Under the pieces are notes generated by a model. The model searched no databases, was not told the DNA's origin, and saw only the letters and a list, made by a program, of their open reading frames with translations. Positions 43,349 through 51,528 of a stretch of DNA of 64,000 nucleotides are shown here, piece after piece (position 1 is the stretch's first letter; the number at the start of each line of letters is the position of its first letter). The translations under genes were made by a program, and so were the position numbers. This stretch comes from Nakamurella endophytica. Its GTDB lineage: Bacteria > Actinomycetota > Actinomycetes > Mycobacteriales > Nakamurellaceae. The DNA lies in contig NZ_BMNA01000002.1 of assembly GCF_014646215.1 (NCBI RefSeq), positions 186,001-250,000 on the forward strand, in the 5' to 3' direction.

Positions 43349-44131
43349 TCAACGGGTCCTGTCGAGGATGAGTCGCATCGCTTCCTTCGGTGCATCCCAT
43401 TGCGGGAAGTGGCCGCAACGGTCGAACCAGTGCAGGATCGCATCGGGGAACAGACTCGTGGCCCGTGCGGCCTGGCTCCGCACGGTCACCCGGTCACGAC
43501 GTCCCCAACCGATCGTCACCCTGCCGGGCGCGGTTCCTGCTGGGGCGCCCTGCTGTTTCGGGCCCTTGGTGAGGGCGTCCAGGGCGGCGCCGTTCGATGG
43601 GGACTCTGCCAGGCCACGCACGTCCGGCAGCACCGTCTCCAGCGAGAGCGCCCAGGGTCGCGCCGAGAACTGCACCAGCAGCAGGGTCCTTCCAATTGCG
43701 CTCCCCAGCAGCAAAGGCAGCCACTTTCGCAGAACTCGGACCAGAGCGACCGACGGCCGCAGGGTGGCGCCGAAGACAAGGAGTTCACGGTCGCTCCAGA
43801 AGCCGCCCGGGTCCAGCGCCACGGTGTCGCCGCCGACTCCCCGCCTCGCAAGCTCGAGCACAATGCGTCCGCCCATCGACTGGCCGACGGTGCTGACCCC
43901 GTCCAGCCCCTGTTCCCGGATGAACTCCGCCACGGCGTCGGTCAGGGTGGCGATCGACACCTCCCCGGCCAAGGGTGGGGTCTCACCGAAACCCGGCAGG
44001 TCGACAGCGACGACCTCACGATGTTCGGCGAGTTCGTCGAGAATCGGCGCCCAAGATCGCCACCCAGCACCTAGGCCGTGCACGAGCAACAGGGGGCTTC
44101 CGCTTCCACGCCTCACATGATTCAACGTCAC
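43349..44131 (-). CDS. Alpha/beta hydrolase
   Basis: 260 residues from GTG 44131 (VTLNHVRRGSGSPLLLVHGL); the frame extends to 44164. Alpha/beta hydrolase motifs: LLLVHGLGAGWRSW with the oxyanion HG, TVGQSMGGRIVLELA with nucleophile Ser in GxSxG, GWGRRDRV with the likely Asp, and DRCGHFPQWDAP with the catalytic His. A membrane segment is not obvious, so it is cytoplasmic. Third-position GC is a little lower than in neighbouring genes. Substrate unknown; the family includes esterases, C-C hydrolases and haloalkane dehalogenases. Confidence 0.85.
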   Translation of the reverse strand: MTLNHVRRGSGSPLLLVHGLGAGWRSWAPILDELAEHREVVAVDLPGFGETPPLAGEVSIATLTDAVAEFIREQGLDGVSTVGQSMGGRIVLELARRGVGGDTVALDPGGFWSDRELLVFGATLRPSVALVRVLRKWLPLLLGSAIGRTLLLVQFSARPWALSLETVLPDVRGLAESPSNGAALDALTKGPKQQGAPAGTAPGRVTIGWGRRDRVTVRSQAARATSLFPDAILHWFDRCGHFPQWDAPKEAMRLILDRTR

Positions 44132-44428
44132 GAGGCAGTGGTACCCCAGGCGGGACTGGCTCACACGGCGCCGGTCGCCCGCGAATGCGGCGCCACCCCG
44201 TCCCGCTGCTCAATCCCCTCTCCCGCGACGGCCGCGCGGATGTCGGTTGGTAGCGAGAGCTCCGCGATACAGGCGGCGCGTCACTGCCGACGTCTGGCCG
44301 CGTCTCGCTGTCGAGGACCAAGAGCTGTCCTACGGCAACCGCCGTCCGGGGCTATTGGACGCACCGTGATACGCAGAGCTGCCAGTCATGGTGACAGAGG
44401 AAGGTCGAGGGCGAGCCGGATCGATCTC

Positions 44429-45013
44429 CTACTCGACCAGCGGTCGGCGCGCCGCATCGGTCAGTGGCCCGGCAAGCCAGGCGTCGGCCTCCGCGTGACT
44501 GCGCAGGCGGACGACGGGCAGCCCAGGGCGCTGCTGCAAGGCAACGCGGACCCGTTGTCCGGTCGCCGCATGGGTGCGCCACGCCCAGCGGACGATGTGG
44601 TCCTTGTCGGTGAAGAACGTGTGCAGCGGCGGTTCCACGTTGCCGTTCCAGAGCTGCTGCCTAAGCAGTCGCCGCCGCAGGGTCCGCGTGGTCACCTGCC
44701 ACATCACGCGCCCCCGGCCCAGATCGAGCCAGACCATGGTGTCCGCTGCGGTCGCCAGCAGCGGCCTGACCCGGCTGTACTGCCACTCGGTCACCCAGGT
44801 CGGCTCGGCGGCCAGAGCCGCGACCTCGGCGGCGAAGGTCGGTCGTGGGGTCCACTGGATACCGTGGTGCAGAGCGTCGATCTCGACATGGCCGATCTGG
44901 AGCACCGCCGCGATCCGTTGCGCCAGTGTGGTCTTGCCCGCTCCCGATGTCCCCGCCACCAGCAACCGGCAGGGCCGGTAGGCGAGCGGATCCTGCGCAA
45001 CCAGCAATGGCAC
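44429..45013 (-). CDS. P-loop nucleotide kinase-like protein (AAA/adenylate kinase-type)
   Basis: 194 residues from ATG 45013. Walker A: LLVAGTSGAGKTTLAQRIA. After it come VEIDALHHGIQWTPRP and VTEWQYSRVRPLLATAADTMVWLDL, the pattern of the small ATPase family annotated as adenylate kinase or DNA-topology-modulation (FlaR-like). A charged RGRVMWQVTTRTLRRRLLR segment would be the lid. Such proteins phosphorylate small substrates, but few have been studied. A 410-bp stretch on its downstream side (44132-44428 and around) has no other recognisable gene. Confidence 0.78.
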   Translation of the reverse strand: MPLLVAQDPLAYRPCRLLVAGTSGAGKTTLAQRIAAVLQIGHVEIDALHHGIQWTPRPTFAAEVAALAAEPTWVTEWQYSRVRPLLATAADTMVWLDLGRGRVMWQVTTRTLRRRLLRQQLWNGNVEPPLHTFFTDKDHIVRWAWRTHAATGQRVRVALQQRPGLPVVRLRSHAEADAWLAGPLTDAARRPLVE

Positions 45014-45203
45014 GCCTGGACGATAGCCGCTCCGGGGGCTCTTTCCGACCCCGCGACCGCGGTCCGCTGCGGAGAGGATGGCGCGGCATCGCCGAGGTGC
45101 GCCGCGTCATCGTCGACCGTCGCTGTCGACGTCGACGGACCCGCTACGGCAGAGTGAGCCCGAGCATGCGGCAACGGCGACGCGAAGGGCAGGTGCGCGC
45201 GGG

Positions 45204-45509
45204 ATGCGGCTTGCGGACGGTGCGCGGGTGGCGGTGGTCGGCGCCGGGCCGGGCGGGCTGGTGGCGGCCAAACACGCCATCGAGGCCGGGTTCGACGTGA
45301 CTGTCTTCGAAGCCAGCGACGACCTCGGCGGACAGTGGCACACCACGGCCGCGCACAGCGGGATCTGGCCCGGCATGCGCACCAACACCAGTCGGGCGAT
45401 GACTGCCTTCTCCGACCTCGACACCCCCCGACCCACGACCTGCACCCGGTGGCGGAGCAGCTGCAGGTCGTCAGGACGATCGTCGGTGCACGCCGGCAGG
45501 CCGCGATAG
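45204..45509 (+). pseudogene. Truncated flavin-containing monooxygenase remnant
   Basis: From ATG 45204 the frame reads VAVVGAGPGGLVAAKHAIEA and VFEASDDLGGQWHTTAAHSG, then MRTNTSRAMTAFSDLD, which is the FAD-binding N-terminus of the FMO/Baeyer-Villiger-type family. Family proteins need more than 400 residues. Here the frame ends after 101 residues. At a run of six C (45424-45429) the likely continuation PPTHDLHPVAEQLQVV lies in another frame and is also lost within about 60 residues. The NADPH-binding and catalytic parts are absent, and a DNA glycosylase gene begins 40 bp later on the other strand. A decayed gene. Confidence 0.72.
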
Positions 45510-45550
45510 TCCGTGGTGGGAGGACCAGGGCGTCGCAGCACCACCGGGTG

Positions 45551-46234
45551 TCAGGCGGGCGGTCCCTTCCCACGTGGTCGCCGACGCTGCGCGTCCCGCT
45601 GTGACAGGTAGTGGTGCCAGACGAGCAGGGTGCCGATCGTCCGGTACGGCACCCACTCCCGCACGACCGTCTCGAGGTCGGTTCTCCCCGTCGACGTCGA
45701 CAGTCCCTTGATGCTCTTCAGCGCGTTGACGGCGGCCAGGTCGCCGGTCGGGAACACGTCGACGCGGTGCAGGACCAGGATCAGGTAGACGTCGACCGTC
45801 CAGTTGCCGATGCCCTTGAGTCGCGTCAAGGCGCTCCGGACCTGGTCGTCCGGCAGCCCGGCCAGGGCCTCGAGGTCGAGCTCGCCCGATGCCGTGCTTC
45901 GGGCGACACCGCGGACATAGCCGGCCTTCTGGCGGCTGAAGGAGGCGGCTCGAAGGTCCTCGTCGGTGAGGGACAGGACGCTCTCGGGCGTGACCGCACC
46001 CACGCGGCGGCGGAGCTGCTCGAGGGCGGCCCTGGCGGACGCCAGCGAGACCTGCTGCTCGAGGATGAACCAGACCAGGGACTCGAACGTGTTCGGGCGG
46101 TCCCAGAACGGCGGGTACCCGAACGCGTCGATGATCCTCCTCAGGTCGGAGTCACGCTCCGCCAGTTCGTCGCAGAGTGCGGGCAGCCGGGCTTCGGAGA
46201 AGACCGGGGGCGTCGTGCGGTTGCGCCCCGTCAT
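45551..46234 (-). CDS. DNA-3-methyladenine glycosylase II-like (HhH-GPD)
   Basis: 227 residues from ATG 46234; GTG 46279 is possible. The helix-hairpin-helix LTRLKGIGNWTVDVYLILVL and the catalytic Asp in VFPTGDLAAVNALKS identify the AlkA/MAG branch of the HhH-GPD superfamily. FWDRPNTFESLVWFILEQQVS is the family's N-terminal helix. No iron-sulphur cluster Cys are present, as expected for this branch. It removes alkylated bases such as 3-methyladenine from DNA, beginning base-excision repair. It stands between a flavoprotein remnant and a MarR regulator. Confidence 0.9.
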   Translation of the reverse strand: MTGRNRTTPPVFSEARLPALCDELAERDSDLRRIIDAFGYPPFWDRPNTFESLVWFILEQQVSLASARAALEQLRRRVGAVTPESVLSLTDEDLRAASFSRQKAGYVRGVARSTASGELDLEALAGLPDDQVRSALTRLKGIGNWTVDVYLILVLHRVDVFPTGDLAAVNALKSIKGLSTSTGRTDLETVVREWVPYRTIGTLLVWHHYLSQRDAQRRRPRGKGPPA

Positions 46235-46337
46235 GCGAGGCGCCGGTCCGTCGTCGGCGGTCGCCGCGTCGCGCAGCACGTGCTCGTCGCGATCCTCTCC
46301 GGTGCGCTGCCTGTGCAGGGCCACGGCCGCCGGCTGC

Positions 46338-46748
46338 TCAGTCGCCCAGCGCCTTGTCGATCAGGCCCAGCAGCGTGGAGCGCTCCTCGACGCCGAGCCG
46401 GCCCAGCGTCTCGGCGAGGACCTCGTCGAGGATGCCGGCGCCCGCCTGGTACGCGGTCCGACCCCTGCTGGTGAGCTCGTGCCGCACGGCTCGGCCGGCG
46501 CCGTCGACCCGCTTGATCAGCTCACGGTCGATCATCCGCTTGGCCAGCTCGCCCATCGACTGATCCGTCTGGAAGGTGGCCTCGGCCAGGGCGTGCAGGG
46601 ACAGGCCAGGACTCTGCTCGATGCGGCGCAACACATCCCACTGCACGAGCGAGATGCCCACCTGCGCCGACAATTTCCGGTTGGCCTCACGGTGGTGTCG
46701 CCACTGCAGCCGCTTGACGGCCAGGGCGACGTCCTGCTGCGAAGCCAT
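46338..46748 (-). CDS. MarR-family transcriptional regulator
   Basis: 136 residues from ATG 46748. It has the winged helix-turn-helix of MarR proteins: GISLVQWDVLRRIEQSPGLS, LHALAEATFQTDQSMGELAKRM (recognition helix) and RAVRHELTSRGRTAYQAG (wing). Divergent from an alpha/beta hydrolase gene at 46854; a perfect inverted repeat lies in the 105-bp gap. Together this suggests a substrate-induced regulator of the hydrolase and the UlaG-like enzyme that follows. No Cys is in the sensing region, so a small ligand is more likely than oxidation. Confidence 0.92.
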   Translation of the reverse strand: MASQQDVALAVKRLQWRHHREANRKLSAQVGISLVQWDVLRRIEQSPGLSLHALAEATFQTDQSMGELAKRMIDRELIKRVDGAGRAVRHELTSRGRTAYQAGAGILDEVLAETLGRLGVEERSTLLGLIDKALGD

Positions 46749-46788
46749 GCCCGGAGCGTACCGAGCCCGTCCTCCCGCAGCAAGGTTG

Positions 46789-46812
46789 CTTATCTACGGA
46801 CCCGAAGATAAG
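46789..46812. promoter_or_regulatory. Candidate MarR operator
   Basis: CTTATCT (46789-46795) and AGATAAG (46806-46812) form a perfect inverted repeat with a 10-base spacer, so the half-sites lie 17 bases apart centre to centre. It is in the A/T-rich 105-bp gap between the divergent MarR gene and hydrolase gene, overlapping any promoter there. Confidence 0.72.
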
Positions 46813-46853
46813 GTTCCTGATACAAGCGATCCGACGTCCACGAGGGAGCGGGC

Positions 46854-47642
46854 ATGAGCACAACGATTCCGGCCGGGAGCCTGCGGCCGACCAGGTCGAG
46901 CAGCATCACCGTCAACGGCGCCGAGGTGGCCGTGGCCGACCGCGACCGCACCCGCCCGTTCCTGCTGCTGCACGGGGGCGCAGGGCCGGCGACCATGGCA
47001 GGCTTCGCCGATCTGCTCGCCGAGCGCACCCACTCCCGAGTGCTGGTGCCGACCCACCCGGGTTTCGGCGGCACCCGCCGGCCCGCCTCGCTGGCCGCAA
47101 CCACGGACCTGGCGGCGACCTACGTGGCGCTCCTGGACGCGCTGGACCTGACCGACGTGACCGTCGTCGGCAACTCCTTCGGCGGCTGGGTCGCCGCCGA
47201 GATGGCACTGATGGACAGCCCCCGGGTCAGCGGTGCGGTGATCGTCGACGGTATCGGCATCGAGGTCGACGGCCATCCCGTGACGAGCGTGGCCGGTCTC
47301 GAGCCCGCCCAGCTGGCGCAGCTGTCCTTCCACGACCCGGCCAAGGCGCCACGCCCGGCGGCGGTCGGCGGCGCCGGTCCCAGCCCGGACCTCCAGGCCC
47401 TGATCGCCTACGCCGGGCCGGCCATGTCCGACCCGACGCTGGCCGACCGGCTCGGCCGGCTGCACCTGCCGGTGCACGTCATCTGGGGCGAGAGCGACGG
47501 CATCGTCAGCCCGGCGTACGGCCGGGCCTATGCCGACGCCCTCCCCCTGTCGACGTTCACGCTGCTGCCCCGCTCCGGACACCTGCCACAGGTCGAGAGT
47601 CCCGAGGAGCTGCTCGGCGCCATCCTCGACCTCGGCCGCTGA
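46854..47642 (+). CDS. Alpha/beta hydrolase
   Basis: 262 residues from ATG 46854. Motifs: PFLLLHGGAGPATMAGFADL for the oxyanion region, TVVGNSFGGWVAAEMAL with nucleophile Ser in GNSFGG, WGESDGIV for the Asp, and PRSGHLPQVESP with the catalytic His. It is divergent from the MarR gene across the inverted repeat and 32 bp ahead of the UlaG-like gene, with which it is probably co-transcribed. Likely a small-molecule esterase or lactonase in the cytoplasm, induced through MarR. Substrate unknown. Confidence 0.87.
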   Translation: MSTTIPAGSLRPTRSSSITVNGAEVAVADRDRTRPFLLLHGGAGPATMAGFADLLAERTHSRVLVPTHPGFGGTRRPASLAATTDLAATYVALLDALDLTDVTVVGNSFGGWVAAEMALMDSPRVSGAVIVDGIGIEVDGHPVTSVAGLEPAQLAQLSFHDPAKAPRPAAVGGAGPSPDLQALIAYAGPAMSDPTLADRLGRLHLPVHVIWGESDGIVSPAYGRAYADALPLSTFTLLPRSGHLPQVESPEELLGAILDLGR

Positions 47643-47674
47643 ACTCCGCTCCCCCATCGAGAGGACCTCCGACC

Positions 47675-48460
47675 ATGACCACGCCGTTGACCGTCACGCG
47701 CATCGCCCACGCCAGTCAGCTGATCACCATCGGCGACCTGCGCATCCTCACCGACCCCTGGTTCACCCAAACCGCCACCTACTACCACGGCGAACCGGTG
47801 GCCCGCGGCGTCGCGTCGCTGGGTCCCATCGATGCCGTTGTCGTCACCCACGAGCACTACGACCACTGCGACCTCGACGCCCTGCTCGCCGGAGGTTTCG
47901 ACCCCGGCACCCCGCTGGTCGGGCCCGGCACCGTCACCACGCTGGCGGCGGGGAAGGGGTTCACCGATCTGCACACGGTCGAGGCCTGGGAGACGGCGGG
48001 CGTCGGCGACCTGACCGTGACCGCGACTCCGGGCAAGCACGGCGTCCACGAGGTCACCTTCGTTCTCGCCGCCTACGGCCGGACGGTGTTCTTCGGTGGC
48101 GACTCGCTGCGGATCCCCGAGCTCGACCAGATCCCCGACCGGCTCGGCCCCATCGACCTGGCCATCCTGCCCGTCAACGGGCTCTGCATCCGCCCGGCCG
48201 CCTTCGAACAAGTGGTGATGGACGCCGAGCAGGCGGCCGACCTCACCGCCGTGCTCCAGCCGACGCTGGCCATCCCGCACCACTACGCCTTCCACAGTGG
48301 CTTCCTCGGCGACCGGATGATCACCAGAGCCGACCAGGACCCCCGCCACTACACGGACGCGCTGGCTCGCCTCGCGCCCGAGATCACGGCGCGGATCGTG
48401 CTGCCCGGCGTCGAGGTCACCGTGCCCACGCGACCAGTTGTGACCGGGCGGAGACGCTGA
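47675..48460 (+). CDS. UlaG-like metallo-beta-lactamase-fold hydrolase
   Basis: 261 residues from ATG 47675, with GAGAGGA upstream. Metal-binding residues: VVVTHEHYDHCDLDAL (HxHxDH), the His of ATPGKHG, the Asp of VFFGGDSLRIP and the His of AIPHHYAFHSGF. This is the UlaG-type branch of the superfamily, Zn- or Mn-dependent hydrolases of lactones or phosphodiesters. Its neighbour is an alpha/beta hydrolase under MarR control, so the two may open or degrade one compound in succession. Cytoplasmic. Confidence 0.87.
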   Translation: MTTPLTVTRIAHASQLITIGDLRILTDPWFTQTATYYHGEPVARGVASLGPIDAVVVTHEHYDHCDLDALLAGGFDPGTPLVGPGTVTTLAAGKGFTDLHTVEAWETAGVGDLTVTATPGKHGVHEVTFVLAAYGRTVFFGGDSLRIPELDQIPDRLGPIDLAILPVNGLCIRPAAFEQVVMDAEQAADLTAVLQPTLAIPHHYAFHSGFLGDRMITRADQDPRHYTDALARLAPEITARIVLPGVEVTVPTRPVVTGRRR

Positions 48461-48569
48461 TCCCGAACGGAGGCGGGACCCCCGGGCAGCAACGCCCGCT
48501 GCAGGCGTGCGGACAGGTCCCGTACGGCGGCTCGTCGCGTGGAGCCGCACTGTCGTAGCGTCGGCCGGC

Positions 48570-48962
48570 GTGAGCACCGTCCGCAACCTGCACCAGAGTT
48601 TGGCCGCGATACCCGGTCCGTGGCAGCCGCACCGGCTGTCCTCGGTCAACGACCAGGACGTCAAGGTCGCCGTCCTCGAGGGGGAGTTCGTCTGGCACCG
48701 CCATTCGGACAGCGACGAGTTGTTCCTGGTCGTGGCCGGGCACCTGACCATGCAGTTGCGGGACGGTGACGTCGAGCTCCGGGACGGCGACGTCTTCGTC
48801 GTACCGCGCGGGGTGGAGCACTGCCCGCTGGCGCACGGGCCGGTGCAGGTCGTGATGGTCGAGCGGCAGGGCACGGTGAACACCGGCGACGTCGGCGGCG
48901 AGCGCACCGTCCGGCTCGGCGAGTTCGACCGACCCCTCCGGCGACCCGCCCCTGCGGAGTGA
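48570..48962 (+). CDS. Small cupin-domain protein
   Basis: 130 residues from GTG 48570. Single cupin: FVWHRHSDSDELFLVVAGHLTMQL gives the HxHx(4)E metal motif, and DVFVVPRGVEHCPLA the second His. These proteins bind a divalent metal and may be isomerases, dioxygenases or sensors; nothing here distinguishes them. It is 57 bp ahead of a DUF1275 membrane protein on the same strand. Start and length agree with similar stand-alone cupins of 110-130 residues. Confidence 0.85.
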   Translation: MSTVRNLHQSLAAIPGPWQPHRLSSVNDQDVKVAVLEGEFVWHRHSDSDELFLVVAGHLTMQLRDGDVELRDGDVFVVPRGVEHCPLAHGPVQVVMVERQGTVNTGDVGGERTVRLGEFDRPLRRPAPAE

Positions 48963-49019
48963 CCGACGACGCTTCCACGACGCTGGTGGGAGGCGGGCGA
49001 GCAGGAGAACGCTCGGGTC

Positions 49020-49754
49020 ATGCGCGTCTCCCCCACCCGGCACCGGCCCACCCTGCTGCGCGACTACCTCGGCCACCCGCAGCACGGGCCGCTCCCCGCG
49101 CTGCTGCGGCTGCTCACGCTCGCCACCGGGGTCGTCGACGCGGTCAGCATCCTGTCCCTGGGCCGGGTGTTCATCGCCAACATGACCGGCAACATCGTCT
49201 TCATCGGCTTCGCCCTGGCCGGGGCCCCCGGGTTCTCCCTGCAGGCCGCGCTGTTCGCCCTGCTGGGCTTCGTGGTCGGGGCGGGAGCCGGCGGCGTGCT
49301 GATCGGCCGGCTCGCACACCGCGGTCGGCTGCTCGCGGTGACGGCGACGGCCGAGTGCCTGCTGCTGCTGGGCGCCCTGGCGGTGGCGGTGCCGGCTGCA
49401 GAGCCGTTCGGGACCGCGCCGCGGGACCTGATCGCCGTCCTGGCGGCGGTCGCGCTGGGCCTGCAGAACGCCACCGCCCGGGCGCTGGCGGTGCCCGATG
49501 CGACCACGACGGTGCTCACCATGACGGTCACCGGCATCGCCGCCGACCTGCGTGCCCGCAACGGCCGGGTGCTGTTCCGCCGGCTGCTCGCGGTGCTGGC
49601 GATGCTGGTGGGCGGGCTGGCCGGCGCGCTGCTGGTGCTGCACGCCTCGCCGGCGGCCGCGCTGGCGGTCGCCGCCGCGCTGGTGGGGTTGGTAGCGGCG
49701 GGCGGCTGGCTGGCCAGCCGCACGCCGGCCGGGTGGCACACCACCGGCCACTGA
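49020..49754 (+). CDS. DUF1275 (YoaK-like) membrane protein
   Basis: 244 residues from ATG 49020. About six membrane segments, with the DUF1275 signature LATGVVDAVSILSLGRVFIAN followed by MTGNIVFIGFALAG, and later LQNATARALAVPDATTTVLT and MTVTGIAADLR. Function of the family is unknown; it is proposed to transport small molecules. In the window it follows the cupin and ends at a terminator-like hairpin. Confidence 0.88.
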   Translation: MRVSPTRHRPTLLRDYLGHPQHGPLPALLRLLTLATGVVDAVSILSLGRVFIANMTGNIVFIGFALAGAPGFSLQAALFALLGFVVGAGAGGVLIGRLAHRGRLLAVTATAECLLLLGALAVAVPAAEPFGTAPRDLIAVLAAVALGLQNATARALAVPDATTTVLTMTVTGIAADLRARNGRVLFRRLLAVLAMLVGGLAGALLVLHASPAAALAVAAALVGLVAAGGWLASRTPAGWHTTGH

Positions 49755-49794
49755 CCCGGTGCCGGTGCGCTGCTCGCCGTCGAGGGGAGCAGTC

Positions 49795-49813
49795 CACGAC
49801 GCCAGGCGTCGTG
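49795..49813. terminator. Bidirectional terminator
   Basis: Nine-base arms CACGACGCC and GGCGTCGTG around a single central base, between convergent DUF1275 and GH13 genes. Confidence 0.6.
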
Positions 49814-49820
49814 CGGGCGT

Positions 49821-51527
49821 TCAGTGCTGCAGAACTGCCCTGGCCTCCCACGGCCGCAGGGTCGCCGGGTCCCCGGCGCCGTCGTAGTTGGCGAGGACCG
49901 GCACCCCCGTCAACGGCGCGATGGGTACCGCGCGACCCGAGAGGTTCACCGCAACGGCCAGTTCCGTACCGTCGAACCTGCGGCTGAAGGCGAAGACGTC
50001 CGCGGCCGGTGATCGCCGGCGGACGAAGTTACCGTGGGCCACGACCGGCAGGTCGTGGCGCAGCCGGACGAGCTCGCGGTAGTAGGCGAAGATCGAGTCC
50101 CGCTGCCGTCGCTGCGCCTCCGCGTTGATCCGCTCGGCGTTCGGGTTGACCGCGATCCACGGCGTCCCGCTGCTGAACCCGGCGTTCCGGCCGGAGGACC
50201 ACTGCATCGGGGTGCGCGCGTTGTCCCGGCCCATCCGGCGGATCCGGGTCAGCGCCTCGGCCGGATCCAACCCGCTCCCGACGGCCTCGGCGTGGTACCG
50301 CAGCGACTCGATGTCCCGGAGCTCGTCGGTCGAGGCCCACGGCATGTTCGTCATGCCGATCTCCTCGCCCTGGAAGATGTACGGCGTGCCGCGCTGCAGG
50401 TGCAGTGCCGTGGCGAGCGCGGTCGCCGACTCGCGCCAGAACCGCCCGTCGTCGCCGAAGCGGGACACCACCCTGGGTTGGTCGTGGTTGTTCCAGTACA
50501 GGCTGTTCCAGCCGGCGCCGGCGAGGCCGGTCTGCCAGCGCTCGAACACGTCGAGCAGCACCGGCACCGCCAGCGGCGCGGGCTCGAACTTGCCGGACGG
50601 GCCGTGGTCGACGCCGACGTGTTCGAAGTGGAAGACCATGTCGAGTTCGGCCCGGGCCGGATCGGTGTAGTGGCGGGCGACGTCGACGGTCGTCCCGGGG
50701 GTCTCACCGACCGTCAGGAACGCGCCGGGCCGGCCGGCGAAGACCTCGCGCCGCATCTCCGCGAGGAACTCGTGGATCCTCGGCCCGTCGCCGTAGTGCG
50801 GGAAGCCGTCCCCCAGCTGCCGACCGGACGCGACCGGTCCGTCCGGCAGCTCCGACCGTTTGGAGATGAGGTTGATGACGTCCATCCGGAAGCCGTCGAT
50901 GCCGCGGTCCAGCCACCAGTTCATGACGTTGTACACCGCGCGCCGGACGTCGGCGTTCTCCCAGTTCAGGTCCGGCTGCCGGGCCGAGAACAGGTGCAGG
51001 TAGTACTCACCGCTGGCGGCGTCGTACTGCCAGGCCGGCCCGGAGAAGAAGGAGGACCAGTTGTTGGGCTCGGCTCCGGGCTCACCGCCCACCCGGCCCG
51101 GCCGGGGCGGCCGCCAGATGTACCAGTCGCGCTTGTCCCGGCCGGAGCGGGAGTCGACGAACCAGGGGTGCTCGTCGGACGTGTGGTTGACGACCAGATC
51201 CATCACCAGCTTGATGCCGCGGGCGTGCAGGTCCTCGAGCAGGCCGTCGAAGTCCTCCAGCGTGCCGAACACGGGATCGATGCCGCGGTAGTCGCTGATG
51301 TCGTAGCCGTTGTCGTCCCCGGGCGAAGGGTAGACCGGGGACAGCCACACCACGTCGACCCCGAGGTCGACCAGGTGGTCCACGTGCTGCCGGATGCCGG
51401 CGAGATCCCCGATGCCGTCGCCGTTGCCGTCGGCAAAGCTGCGCGGATAGATCTGGTAGACCACCGCCGAGCGCCACCACTGCGCGGTGGCGACGTCGGC
51501 GATCTCGGGTGCAAGGTCGGTCGACAC
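49821..51527 (-). CDS. GH13 alpha-glucosidase (oligo-1,6-glucosidase type)
   Basis: 568 residues from GTG 51527 (AGGAG 11 bases upstream); an in-frame GTG at 51539 lies directly after the same AGGA. GH13 motifs: VYQIYPRSFADGNGDGIGDL at the start, DLVVNHTSDEHPWF, GFRMDVINLI with the nucleophile Asp, LTVGETPG with the acid/base Glu and WNNHDQPR with the third acid. This combination resembles alpha-glucosidases of the oligo-1,6/sucrose-isomerase subfamily. No signal peptide, so it acts on imported oligosaccharides. It overlaps the upstream GH66 gene. It should release glucose from alpha-1,6 or alpha-1,4 oligomers. Confidence 0.92.
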   Translation of the reverse strand: MSTDLAPEIADVATAQWWRSAVVYQIYPRSFADGNGDGIGDLAGIRQHVDHLVDLGVDVVWLSPVYPSPGDDNGYDISDYRGIDPVFGTLEDFDGLLEDLHARGIKLVMDLVVNHTSDEHPWFVDSRSGRDKRDWYIWRPPRPGRVGGEPGAEPNNWSSFFSGPAWQYDAASGEYYLHLFSARQPDLNWENADVRRAVYNVMNWWLDRGIDGFRMDVINLISKRSELPDGPVASGRQLGDGFPHYGDGPRIHEFLAEMRREVFAGRPGAFLTVGETPGTTVDVARHYTDPARAELDMVFHFEHVGVDHGPSGKFEPAPLAVPVLLDVFERWQTGLAGAGWNSLYWNNHDQPRVVSRFGDDGRFWRESATALATALHLQRGTPYIFQGEEIGMTNMPWASTDELRDIESLRYHAEAVGSGLDPAEALTRIRRMGRDNARTPMQWSSGRNAGFSSGTPWIAVNPNAERINAEAQRRQRDSIFAYYRELVRLRHDLPVVAHGNFVRRRSPAADVFAFSRRFDGTELAVAVNLSGRAVPIAPLTGVPVLANYDGAGDPATLRPWEARAVLQH

Positions 51528-51528
51528 G

